Assembly: GCF_005491705.1 (NCBI RefSeq)
Contig: NZ_CP028092.1
Coordinates: 3,844,001 to 3,908,000, forward strand
Direction: 5' to 3'
DNA: 64,000 nucleotides
Origin: Pontibacter sp. SGAir0037
Lineage (GTDB): Bacteria > Bacteroidota > Bacteroidia > Cytophagales > Hymenobacteraceae
Positions 44,747 to 54,800 of the stretch are shown piece after piece. Under the pieces are notes generated by a model, which saw only the letters and a program-made list of their open reading frames with translations, made no database searches and was not told the DNA's origin. The translations under genes and the position numbers were made by a program. Numbering within the stretch: position 1 is the first letter of the stretch; each line of letters opens with the position of its first letter.

Positions 44747-44913
44747 CTGGTAAAACTATAGCATTTAAAGGTAATTCCTACACCAGAACCTATATCCGGA
44801 TGCAAAGATTATCATACCCAATCAGGAATTATTTTGAACAACCTAATTTCAGATTTGAAGTTAAACAAGAGGCTTCCTTTACAGGAGAATTGTGTTGCTA
44901 GATCTTGTTGTTT

Positions 44914-46614
44914 ATGTACTCGAAGTATCTTCTTTTTATTTGCCTGTTTACATGGGCTCGTATCACCGTTGTTGCTCAAACTATTACTGGCCCTCAAGGA
45001 GAGCAATTCAAAGCAAAGGTAGTTGCCAAAGGTTTAAGCGATCCGTGGGAAATTACGTATGGCCCCGATAATCATTTATGGGTAACCGAGGCAAAAGGCT
45101 ATCGTGTGAGCCGCATAAACCCCGAAAACGGGAAAAAAACAGTTATACTTGATCTGGGTACAGAAAAGAACTTCCCGAGATACGATAAAATGCCGGAAGA
45201 GCTAAGCGAGGGAAAGCCCTGGCCTCAAGGTGGCTTAATGGGGCTTGCCCTGCATCCGCAACTTCTTCATGGCAAACCTTACGTGTACCTGGCCTACATT
45301 TATCGTTTCGAGGGTGCTGATGAGAAAGGAGAAGGTTGTGACACAAAATATGGAGGCTGTTTCTTTAAAACTAAACTGGTACGCTACGAATATGATCTAC
45401 AGCAGCAAAAGCTTCACAAACCCTTTGTTCTCTGCGACTCTGTTCCGGGCAGCAACGATCATAACTCCGGGCGTTTACTTATTGCTCCCGTAGATGGCAA
45501 AGATTACCTTTTTTACACGGTGGGTGATATGGGAGCAGGACAATTTAAAAATGCAGGTCGTGAAAACAATGCTCAGAATATCAACAAGTATGAAGGAAAA
45601 ATTCTGAGGTTTAACTTGGAGCCCGATAAAGATACCGGCAAGCTCGACAGATGGATTCCAGACGACAATCCTTTTACCGCGAACGGTCAGAATGCCGTCT
45701 GGAGCTACGGGCACCGCAATGCACAGGGATTAGCTTATGCAATAGCAGGAAATAGCGGCCGCATCTATACAGCAGAACATGGCCCGTTTGGCGACGATGA
45801 GATCAACATTATTGAGAAAGGTAAAAACTATGGGCACCCACTGGTAATCGGGTACAACGATGGCAACTACAACGGCTTGGCCGCCGGCGTTACCAGCCAC
45901 CAATACCTGCCTGGGAAATGGCATACAACTTATCCTTTTATTCAATCGGAAGCAGCCAATGTTAAAGCGATCGGTACAGAAAACTACAAAGATCCTATTT
46001 ACAGCTTTTATCCAGCTTCTAATTCGGTTCTTACAGCCCTTCTAACTAAGAGCAGGCAAAGCGAAGATGCCAAACCTGAATGGCCCGCCCTTGCTCCCAG
46101 CAGCATAAGTGTGTATACTGCTTCGGCTATACCTGGCTGGCAAAACTCCTTACTGATAACAAGCCTGAAAGAGAAACGGCTGGTTCGCCTGAAATTAAAT
46201 GCTTCCGGCAACGGTGTTACAGGCGATACTCTCACGTACTTTAAAGCACCTGCCCGTTACCGAGACTTGGCCTTCTCTCCTGATGGGCGCAGCATTTATT
46301 TAGCGATAGATAGCGCTGAGACTTCTTCAGGTCCGTCAGAAGAGTCGGAGGAGCAGCAGAGCCAATGCAGCGGCTGTATTATTTCATATACTTACCAGGC
46401 TGCAGCCGGGGAACAGCATGCATGGCAGGAAGTCAGGGCGCTGGTTCAGCACATGGACCGGAAAAAACAACGTGCTGTAAGAACCAGGCTTTCTCCTGCA
46501 CAGTGGCCAACATTCGACCTGCTGCTAAAACCTGCGCTAACGCCAAAAGAAGAAAAGCAGCTGCAACAGGCCGCGGCGGAGCTACTGGAGGAGCTAAAAT
46601 ATAAGAGCCAATGA
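44914..46614 (+). CDS. PQQ-dependent sugar dehydrogenase-type beta-propeller, exported
   Basis: 566 residues. I use the ATG at 44914 (MYSKYLLFICLFTWA), which gives a clean signal peptide ending VVAQ; a TTG at 44905 is less likely. The soluble-glucose-dehydrogenase/Hip-like propeller spans about 30-440: GLSDPWEITYGPDNHLWVTE, GLMGLALHP, GSNDHNSGRL, WSYGHRNAQGLAY, AEHGPFGDDEIN. A C-terminal extension of about 120 residues, with CSGC and many charged residues, is not part of the known fold. PQQ synthesis genes are not in the window. The next lipoprotein overlaps the stop. Confidence 0.88.
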   Translation: MYSKYLLFICLFTWARITVVAQTITGPQGEQFKAKVVAKGLSDPWEITYGPDNHLWVTEAKGYRVSRINPENGKKTVILDLGTEKNFPRYDKMPEELSEGKPWPQGGLMGLALHPQLLHGKPYVYLAYIYRFEGADEKGEGCDTKYGGCFFKTKLVRYEYDLQQQKLHKPFVLCDSVPGSNDHNSGRLLIAPVDGKDYLFYTVGDMGAGQFKNAGRENNAQNINKYEGKILRFNLEPDKDTGKLDRWIPDDNPFTANGQNAVWSYGHRNAQGLAYAIAGNSGRIYTAEHGPFGDDEINIIEKGKNYGHPLVIGYNDGNYNGLAAGVTSHQYLPGKWHTTYPFIQSEAANVKAIGTENYKDPIYSFYPASNSVLTALLTKSRQSEDAKPEWPALAPSSISVYTASAIPGWQNSLLITSLKEKRLVRLKLNASGNGVTGDTLTYFKAPARYRDLAFSPDGRSIYLAIDSAETSSGPSEESEEQQSQCSGCIISYTYQAAAGEQHAWQEVRALVQHMDRKKQRAVRTRLSPAQWPTFDLLLKPALTPKEEKQLQQAAAELLEELKYKSQ

Positions 46615-46616
46615 TC

Positions 46617-47243
46617 ATGAAAAAACACCTTTTCATAATTTTTGCAGGTTTGCTAACAGTTGCCTGCCAGCCTGAAAGACAAGAAGCAGACACCTCGGCT
46701 ACTGCACCGGAAACAAAAACCACACAAGCTCCTGCACAGAGCCAAGGCTCTACTCCAGATCAGTTGATACGACCCGGGAAAGGTATAGGCAAAATCTCTG
46801 TAAACGACAGAGCAGAAACTGTTTTCGCCACCTTAGGGCAGCCCGACGGTGGTGATGCAGCGATGGGCAAGGCCTGGTCTATTTGGTACTCCAAAGCCCC
46901 AAACAGCACAACCGACACTACTCGTTATAGCACTTCGGTTTTCACCTCCAGGCAAATGGGTGTGGGCGACGAAGCAAACATGGTAAAGCAGGCCAGGGTT
47001 ACGTCTCCTTTTTTCAGAACAGAAGAAGGCATACAGGTTGGAGCTACACTCCCGCAAATTTCTGAGCAGTTTCCGGATATGAAACAAGCACCAAATCAGG
47101 ATTTAGAGGAGCGAAACAGCATCATATATGATGATGTGAAACGCGGCATTGCTTTTGAGATAAACGAGGAGCAGGTATGTACCGCCATTACGGTTCATCC
47201 TCCCGGTGAGGAAGTAACAGCCATTTATATTGGGATGCCATAA
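46617..47243 (+). CDS. Lipoprotein of unknown function
   Basis: 208 residues. The lipobox LLTVAC gives a lipidated Cys at about 17. After a Ser/Thr/Gln-rich linker comes a folded part with GIGKISVNDRAETVFATLGQPD, similar in style to periplasmic proteins of unknown function. ATG 46617 is used, while ATG 46611 overlaps the previous stop by 4 bases. The overlap suggests translational coupling to the dehydrogenase. Confidence 0.82.
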   Translation: MKKHLFIIFAGLLTVACQPERQEADTSATAPETKTTQAPAQSQGSTPDQLIRPGKGIGKISVNDRAETVFATLGQPDGGDAAMGKAWSIWYSKAPNSTTDTTRYSTSVFTSRQMGVGDEANMVKQARVTSPFFRTEEGIQVGATLPQISEQFPDMKQAPNQDLEERNSIIYDDVKRGIAFEINEEQVCTAITVHPPGEEVTAIYIGMP

Positions 47244-47265
47244 TAATTGTTGATTATGACCTTTA

Positions 47266-47736
47266 TCATCTGGTTAGGTCCCTTACCTCAACCTCTAAAT
47301 CTTTTGCCATTTGCTGAAGCTTTTGCAGCGCCTTGGCTTTATCTGCTTCCTGCACGACAGCAAACTTTACCCCATCACTTAATTGAATGAATCCATCAAA
47401 ACAATAAGTATGCGTTGTAGTGGAGGAGCCTCTGCTTTGCATCGTTCTGGTATACCTGTTTTTCTTCAGATAAAGGCAATCTACTCCAGGAAACGGTTTT
47501 TCTTCGGCAATAAGATTTCCTGCTATACTATAGCCAGCACGATACAAGCCGCCATACAAATCAAACTCTACCTGCCTCGCCAGTATGAAGGGGATAAAGC
47601 CCAATACCAGTAGAACTATTCCAAAATAAGAAGTATGAATCGTAACATAGACTCCAGCCGCAAACATCACAACACCTATTAATTTAACGGTAGCATCGGG
47701 TGAATCTGTGGTGTAACGAAGTACTGATTTCTTCAT
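47266..47736 (-). CDS. Small membrane protein of unknown function
   Basis: 156 residues. Two adjacent transmembrane helices at about 17-55 (LIGVVMFAAGVYVTI and YFGIVLLVLGFIPFIL) are followed by a cytoplasmic domain with LYLKKNRYTRTM and FDGFIQLSDGVKFAV. It resembles bacterial PH-like or DUF-type envelope proteins, but I do not recognise a family. Confidence 0.75.
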   Translation of the reverse strand: MKKSVLRYTTDSPDATVKLIGVVMFAAGVYVTIHTSYFGIVLLVLGFIPFILARQVEFDLYGGLYRAGYSIAGNLIAEEKPFPGVDCLYLKKNRYTRTMQSRGSSTTTHTYCFDGFIQLSDGVKFAVVQEADKAKALQKLQQMAKDLEVEVRDLTR

Positions 47737-47771
47737 GAGTTAATTTTATACTTTTAATATCAAGCCGCTTT

Positions 47772-47894
47772 TTCGGATTTGCAATCCGAAGACAACTATT
47801 ATCATAATTTGTAATCCACTTTTATATTCTTGCTACAGCAATTTTGCCACACCTGAAGCCATCCATCGCCTTTGAAGGTCGGATTGCAAATCCG
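47772..47894. repeat. REP-like inverted pair around CGGATTTGCAATCCG
   Basis: CGGATTTGCAATCCG (47774-47788, flanked TT/AA) is a hairpin with stem CGGATT/AATCCG. CGGATTGCAAATCCG (47880-47894) is its exact reverse complement. A degenerate third copy, ATTTGTAATCC, is between them (near 47807-47817). The paired, inverted arrangement is like BIME/REP elements mobilised by REP-associated transposases. No such gene is in the window. Confidence 0.6.
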
Positions 47895-47937
47895 GAAGAA
47901 CGGATGAGCGGGCAAGCAGAAAACAACTGTTTCCCCT

Positions 47938-47969
47938 ATTCATAATTCATAATTTCTAATTCTTAATTG
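47938..47969 (+). repeat. Degenerate 7-bp-period AT repeat
   Basis: Plus strand heptads ATTCATA, ATTCATA, ATTTCTA, ATTCTTA, ATT. This is the clearest copy of the dispersed family. Confidence 0.55.
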
Positions 47970-48202
47970 CCGCAGGCATTTCACAACCTCCTCCCCCTCC
48001 TTTCTGTTCTGATAAAACATTTTCTTATAGTATCTTTGTATAAGAACTATAAAAGGCAAAGCATCCTAAAACTTGGTCGCCAAGTATAACACGTTGGACA
48101 GTGATATAATATATTACTGCGTAAAAAGTCTAATATGTAGCGCCTGTTGTTTAACATCCAAACAGGTGCTTGTGCCTTAGTAAAACCAGGAACTGAATTA
48201 CT

Positions 48203-51200
48203 TTGAAAGTTAAAGATTTCTTAGAACTGTACCGCCTCGACAGCGTGGTGCAAACCATTGCTGAACGGCTGAAGGCTGATACGAAATACCGCCTGCAATT
48301 AAAAGGCTTGTCTGGCAGTCTGGATGCTGTAATAGCCTCGGCAGTTTATACCATAAATCCGAAGCACCAACTTTTTGTACTACACGACAGAGAGGAGGCT
48401 GCCTATTTTTTTACCGATATCAAGAACCTGCTCGGCGACGAGAAGGATATCCTGCTTTTCCCGACTTCATACAAGCGGCCTTACAGCTTCGACGAAACCG
48501 AGAATGCTAATATCCTGATGCGGGCTGAGGTGCTTAACCGGCTCAACCAGAAATCGAGCAAAGGCGAACTAATTGTAACTTACCCGGAAGCGCTAACCGA
48601 AAAAGTGATTAACAGAAAATCACTGGTAGAAAACACACTGGGTGCCAAGGAAGGCGAGAAACTGGATGTAAACTTTCTGAGCGAGATGCTGGCAGAGTAT
48701 GGCTTCGAGCGTACTGAGTTCGTGTATGAAGCTGGCCAGTATGCCGTGCGCGGTGGTATTGTGGATGTATACTCTTATGCCAATGACCTGCCGTATCGCA
48801 TCGAGCTTTTTGGCGATGAAATAGAGAGCATTCGGACCTTCGATCCGGAAACACAGCTTTCGGTGGAGGCCAAGAAAGCTATTTCCATTATTCCAAACGT
48901 ACAAACCAAGTTGCTCCAGGAAACGCGTGAAGCTTTCCTGGACTTCCTGCCCGACAATACCAACATCTGGTTTAAAGATGTGCGGCAGACACTCGATGTG
49001 ATTGAGGAATATTTTGACAAAGCGTCGCATGCTTTTGAGAAGATGCTGGCTGGCAGCGGTGGCACTCAGATTGTGTCTGACCCTGAACAGCTGTTCCAGA
49101 CACAGAAACAGTTTAAGCAGCTGCTCGAAAACTATAATGTGGTGGAAATGGGCAAACGTTTTCATTTCCGTACCGCCGAGGTTATGCAACTACAGTCTAA
49201 GCCTCAGCCCTCTTTCAACAAAGATTTTAAACGTCTGGTGAAGGACCTGCACGAGCAGCAAGGCGCAGGTTTCGTGAACGTAATCGCTACCGATTCGCCA
49301 CGCCAGATCAACCGCCTCACCATGATTTTTGATGAGTTGGACCACGATGTGCGGTTTCAGCACCTGCCCATCTCCTTACGTGAAGGCTTCATAGATCAGA
49401 CGCTGAAAGTTACCTGCTATACCGACCACCAGTTATTCGACCGTTTTTACCAGCACAAAGCCAAAGAAGGGCATTCTAAGTCGAAGGCGATGACGCTGAA
49501 AGAGCTGCGCTCGCTGCAGCCCGGCGACTACGTAACCCACACCGACTATGGCATCGGTCGCTTTGCCGGCCTGGAGAAGGTGGAAGTAGGCGGGCGTATG
49601 CAGGAGGCAATCAGGCTGGTATACCGCGACGATGACTTGCTTTATGTGAGCATCCATGCGCTGCACAAAATAAGCAAGTACAGCGGCAAAGAAGGCGGCC
49701 CGCCCAGTATGAGCAAGTTGGGTTCGCCGGAGTGGGAGAACAAGAAGAAGAAGGTTAAGAGCAAAGTTAAAGACATAGCACATGAGCTCATCAGCCTGTA
49801 TGCCAAGCGAAAAGCTGCACCGGGCTATGCTTTCAGCCGTGATGGCTTTCTGCAGGCAGAGCTGGAATCGTCGTTTATTTACGAAGACACACCGGACCAG
49901 GGCAAGGCAACCGAAGATGTAAAGGCCGATATGGAACAGCCACACCCGATGGACCGCCTGGTGTGTGGCGATGTGGGCTTTGGTAAGACAGAGGTCGCCA
50001 TCCGTGCCGCCTTTAAGGCCGCCTGCGATGGAAAACAGGTGGCTGTGCTGGTGCCCACCACTATTCTGGCTATGCAGCATTTCCGAACCTTCCGCGACAG
50101 GTTAGAGCAGTTCCCGATTACGGTAGACTACATTAACCGCTTTAAAACCGCCAAAGACACTAAAGAAACCCTTAAGCGTGTAGCAGAAGGCAAGGTAGAT
50201 ATCTTGATTGGCACACACCGCATTGTGAGCAAAGATGTGAAGTTTAAGGATCTTGGCCTCATGATTATAGACGAAGAGCAGAAGTTCGGTGTAAAAACAA
50301 AGGACAAGCTGAAAGAAATGAAGGTAAATGTGGACACGCTTACGCTAACAGCCACGCCTATACCTCGTACACTGCACTTCTCGCTAATGGGAGCCCGCGA
50401 CCTTTCTGTAATAGCCACACCACCACCGAACCGCCAGCCTGTAAAAACAGAACTACATGTGTTCGACGAAGCACTTATTCGTGATGCCGTTGTGCATGAG
50501 ATGAAACGGGGCGGACAGGTGTTCTTTGTGCACAACCGCATTAAAGACATCGAAGAAGTAGCCGGTATGATCCTGCGCCTCGTGCCTGACTGCAAAGTAA
50601 CCTACGCACACGGGCAAATGGACCCTGAGAAGCTGGAGAAACGCATGATGAAGTTTGTAAACGGCGACTACGACGTGCTGGTATCTACCAATATCATAGA
50701 ATCAGGGCTTGACATCGAGAATGCCAATACCATTATCATTAACCGCGCGCACATGTTCGGACTTTCCGACCTGCACCAGATGCGCGGGCGTGTTGGCCGT
50801 TCCAATAAAAAGGCTTATTGCTACCTCCTGACACCACCTGTAGCCGGTCTGCCTTCTGATGCCCGCAAGCGCCTGAGCACTCTAGAGGAATTCTCCGATC
50901 TTGGGGAAGGTTTTAAAATTGCGATGCGCGACCTCGACATTCGTGGGGCAGGCAACCTGCTGGGCGGCGAACAAAGTGGCTTTATTACCGACCTCGGCTT
51001 TGAAATGTACCACCAGGTGCTCGACGATGCCATCAAAGAACTGAAAGAAACAGAATTCAGGGAGCTGTTCCTGGGCGATAACCTGGAGCAGTTCATAGAG
51101 CCGGTGCGGGAGTGTAATATCGAAACAGATATGGAGGTGCTGATACCGGAAAGCTATGTCGGTAACATTTCTGAACGCCTGAACCTTTACAGCAAGCTCG

Positions 51201-51568
51201 ATAGCACCAAAGACCTACAGGAGCTGGAAAAGCTGCAAAACAGCATCATAGACCGCTTTGGCCCGCTGCCGGAGGAGGTACAAAAGCTGATTGAGATTGT
51301 TAAACTACGCTGGCAGGCACAGCAGCTTGGTTTCGAGAAGCTCACCATCAAAAAAGAAGTGATGAAGGGCTACCTGCCTTCCGAGAACAACGATGCTTAT
51401 TTTCAGTCAGAAGTATTTGGCAATATCCTGAAGTATGTGCAGCAACATTCACGACGCTCACGCCTGAAGGAAGCTAAGAATAAGCTTATTGTTATTGTAG
51501 AAGACATCCGCAATATAAAAGACGCCAAAGAAGTATTTGAAGGCTTAGGGGTGGAAGCAGTTGCCTGA
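48203..51568 (+). CDS. mfd: Transcription-repair coupling factor Mfd
   Basis: Mfd removes stalled RNA polymerase and recruits UvrA to lesions. 1121 residues. The UvrB-homology region is at about 1-330 and the CarD-like polymerase-interacting domain begins near GDYVTHTDYGIGRF (about 436). The SF2 translocase has CGDVGFGKTEVA (Walker A), IIDEEQKFG (motif II) and the TATPIPRTLH, ESGLDIENANT and QMRGRVGRS motifs. The C-terminal regulatory domain has RFGPLPEEVQ. The start is TTG at 48203: an in-frame TGA lies three codons upstream and no ATG is near. Confidence 0.96.
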   Translation: MKVKDFLELYRLDSVVQTIAERLKADTKYRLQLKGLSGSLDAVIASAVYTINPKHQLFVLHDREEAAYFFTDIKNLLGDEKDILLFPTSYKRPYSFDETENANILMRAEVLNRLNQKSSKGELIVTYPEALTEKVINRKSLVENTLGAKEGEKLDVNFLSEMLAEYGFERTEFVYEAGQYAVRGGIVDVYSYANDLPYRIELFGDEIESIRTFDPETQLSVEAKKAISIIPNVQTKLLQETREAFLDFLPDNTNIWFKDVRQTLDVIEEYFDKASHAFEKMLAGSGGTQIVSDPEQLFQTQKQFKQLLENYNVVEMGKRFHFRTAEVMQLQSKPQPSFNKDFKRLVKDLHEQQGAGFVNVIATDSPRQINRLTMIFDELDHDVRFQHLPISLREGFIDQTLKVTCYTDHQLFDRFYQHKAKEGHSKSKAMTLKELRSLQPGDYVTHTDYGIGRFAGLEKVEVGGRMQEAIRLVYRDDDLLYVSIHALHKISKYSGKEGGPPSMSKLGSPEWENKKKKVKSKVKDIAHELISLYAKRKAAPGYAFSRDGFLQAELESSFIYEDTPDQGKATEDVKADMEQPHPMDRLVCGDVGFGKTEVAIRAAFKAACDGKQVAVLVPTTILAMQHFRTFRDRLEQFPITVDYINRFKTAKDTKETLKRVAEGKVDILIGTHRIVSKDVKFKDLGLMIIDEEQKFGVKTKDKLKEMKVNVDTLTLTATPIPRTLHFSLMGARDLSVIATPPPNRQPVKTELHVFDEALIRDAVVHEMKRGGQVFFVHNRIKDIEEVAGMILRLVPDCKVTYAHGQMDPEKLEKRMMKFVNGDYDVLVSTNIIESGLDIENANTIIINRAHMFGLSDLHQMRGRVGRSNKKAYCYLLTPPVAGLPSDARKRLSTLEEFSDLGEGFKIAMRDLDIRGAGNLLGGEQSGFITDLGFEMYHQVLDDAIKELKETEFRELFLGDNLEQFIEPVRECNIETDMEVLIPESYVGNISERLNLYSKLDSTKDLQELEKLQNSIIDRFGPLPEEVQKLIEIVKLRWQAQQLGFEKLTIKKEVMKGYLPSENNDAYFQSEVFGNILKYVQQHSRRSRLKEAKNKLIVIVEDIRNIKDAKEVFEGLGVEAVA

Positions 51569-51862
51569 TTTTTTCCTTTCCGGGAAATAAAAATTTATTA
51601 AAACCATACAGCTGGCATGCGTATATTACACGTTTCGGATTTGAACGAGGGGTAAAACGTGCTGGCTGGTGTTTTCTTCGGAAAAGCAGAAGGCATAGCG
51701 TGAGCCATATACAACTATGCAAGAAGGAGAGCAGAACATTAGCGAAAGCTATGTTGTGCTTTCCTACCTGCAAAAAACTAGAACACAAATCGCCTCCTGT
51801 TTCTTTCTGATCATTATAATTGCTTATATTTATTCATAAAGGCAGTATAGCTTTGTATGTAA
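51569..51862. other. Intergenic region between mfd and the PAS kinase
   Basis: 294 bases with no supported gene. A TAGCTTTG box (51848-51855) matches the -7 consensus but lacks a TTG at the right distance. Confidence 0.35.
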
Positions 51863-54800
51863 ATGGAAAATACTTCGGCTTTGCAGGATAAATTAAATTT
51901 TGAACATCTCTTTCAGGCACTGCCGGGGCAGTATATTATTTTATCGCCTGAACTGGAGGTACTGGCCGTAAGCGATGCTTATTTAAAAGCTACTCATTCG
52001 TCCCGTGCTATGCTAGTAGGGCGGCATATCATGGATGTTTTCCCGGACACTGCCGCACCCGGCACCCGCAAACCCGAAGAATCACCTGAGTACTCGATGC
52101 TCTATGCGCTGAAGTACAAAAAAGATCATTCTTCTCCGGCTGTGCGGTACGATATACATCACCCTGAAGGCGGAGGGCACATAGAACAACACTACTGGCA
52201 CCTGACAAGCAAGCCCATCTTAAACGAAACCGGAGAGGTTGCCTATATTATACACGAAGCCCGCGATATTACAGAGCAATACCTGATGGAGCAGCAGGCA
52301 AAGTCAGCGCAGGAGAGCCTGCAGCGCATGGCTAAAGTTGCCGGTGGTGCCGTGTGGGAGTATGATGTACCCAGAAACAAACTTATCTGGAGCGAATCCT
52401 ACAAAGACTTATTCGGCTACAAAGACAGCTCGTTGGAAGTAGACCCTACTACCTGGGATGAGCTGGTGCACCCGAACGATTTGCCCCTGATACGCCACAA
52501 CATAGATGTAGCCGTCAGGTCCAAAGCCAAAACCTGGATGGGAGAATACCGCTACCGAAAAGCAGATGGCACCTACGCCGATGTGATAGACCATGGGTAT
52601 ATTCTGTACGACAGCCTGAAAATGCCTATGCGCATGTTTGGCACTATGGTAGATGTAACCTGGCAAAAAGACTACGAGCGGGAACTACAGGAAAGCCAGA
52701 AACGCTTCGAGCTGGTGGCCATGACAACCAATGACGTTATCTGGGACTGGAACCTCCTGGATGACACTATCTGGTGGAACGAAGGCTTTAAAACATTATT
52801 CGGTTACAAAGAAGAAGACATAGAGCCAACTGTTATTTCCTGGACCGGCCGCCTGCATCCTGATGATATGCAACGGGTAAAAGGCAGTATTTACCAGGTT
52901 ATAAACGGAGGCGATACATCCTGGGAGTGCGAATACCAGTTCCGCTGCGCTGATGGCTCCTACAAAATAGTTCATGATTCAGGGCATGTAATCCACAACA
53001 ATGAAGGCACGCCAGTGAGAATGCTGGGTGCCATGCGCGATATTACCGAAAACAGGAAGTATGAGCTACAACTGGAGGATAACCTGGCCATGGCCCGCCA
53101 GATACTCGAATCGCTGCCACACCTGGCTTGGACAGCTACTCCCGATGGCGCTGTTAACTACTACAATCAGAACTGGTACGACTATACGGGCTTAAGCTTT
53201 GCAGAACTTGGCGCATGGGGCTGGGCCAAAAGTATACATCCTGATGACTACCCGGCAACGCTGAAGCTTTGGGAAGAAGCCATTGCCACTGGCAAGGATT
53301 ATATGGCAGAAAACCGGTGGCGTTCCATGAGCACAGGAAAATACCGCTGGTTTCTGGCCAGAAGCCTTCCTATCCGCGACAGCAATGGGCACTTAACCAT
53401 GTGGGTAGGCACACTTACAGATATTGAAGATCATAAGCAGGCTCAACTGGCTCTCCAGGAAAGCAAGGATAAATTTAGATTTTTAGCCGAATCTATTCCT
53501 CAAATGGTATGGAGCGCCAACCCGGATGGCCATATTGACTATACCAACCACCGCTGGTACGAATACTCCAAAATGGATGAGGAGTCGCTGGGCTTCGGCT
53601 GGGCACCTGCTATACATCCTAATGAACGCCAACTGCTCATTGATACCTGGATGCGTTGTGTTCAGACAGGTGAAAAGCTCGAAATGGAAGTTCGCTTTCA
53701 GGATACCGAGGCCAAAACATACAGGTGGTTTCTTTTGCTGGCAGAACCTATGTACGGCAACGGCGGCGAAATTATGAAATGGTTTGGCACCGCCACCGAC
53801 ATTCACGAGCAAAAACTACTGAGGGAGCAGCTGGAGGAATCAGAGAAACAATTCCGATTTCTGGCCGAGTCTATTCCTCAGATGGTCTGGACCACGCGCC
53901 CCGATGGCTACCACGACTACTTTAACCAGCGTTGGATGGATTACACCGGCCTTACCATGGAAGAAAGCATGGGCATGGTATGGAGCAAACTGGTACACCC
54001 CGACGACCGTGAAAGGTCTAAGACCCGCTGGCTGCACTCCCTGGAAACAGGAGTATTCTATGAAGTAGAGTACCGCTTTAGGAATGGCCATGACGGCACC
54101 TATCGCTGGTTTCTGGGGCAGGCCATTCCGATGCGGGACAGCGAGGGCAACATTGTGAAGTGGTTTGGAACCTGTACCGATATAGAAGACCATAAAAAAG
54201 CCGAAGAGGAGCTGGTGGAGAAGAACCTGGAGCTGGAACGCATTAACCAGGACCTGGATAGCTTTGTATACACAGCCTCTCACGACCTGAAACTGCCTAT
54301 CATCAACATGGCGGGTATCTTTGAAGAACTTATTCAGTCTGCCGATTTTAAAGATCCTGATGCTCCTAAAATGGTGGCTATGTTTAACAAGTCGCTGGAA
54401 CAGATACATGGTACCATTCACGACCTGGGCGAGGTAGTAAAAGTACAGAAAGCAAAATCCAAAGAGCAGGAACTCGTTAACCTGGAAGAGCTCACCGAGA
54501 ATGTAAAGTTAAGCATACAGGACATGCTAAAGCATTCTAATGCCACTATTATTACTAACTTTGAAGCTGCACCGGAGCTGGCATTCTCCAGATCGAGCCT
54601 GAGAAGCATTTTTTACAACCTGATCAGCAACGCTATTAAATATCGTTCGCATGAGCGCCAGCCGGAAATACACCTCAGTACAGAAGTTAAAGGCGACTTT
54701 GTAGAGCTAAAAGTGCAGGACAACGGTTTAGGAATCGATATGAACAAACATCAGAGCAAACTGTTTCAGATGTTCAAACGCTTCCACAATCATGTAAACG

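Larger units (their letters stand above)
47737..48202. other. Intergenic region with repeats before mfd
   Basis: 466 bases with no gene. It holds a pair of inverted REP-like elements (47772-47894) and a heptad AT repeat (47938-47969). The remaining part, near 48030-48200, should carry the mfd promoter. Confidence 0.5.
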
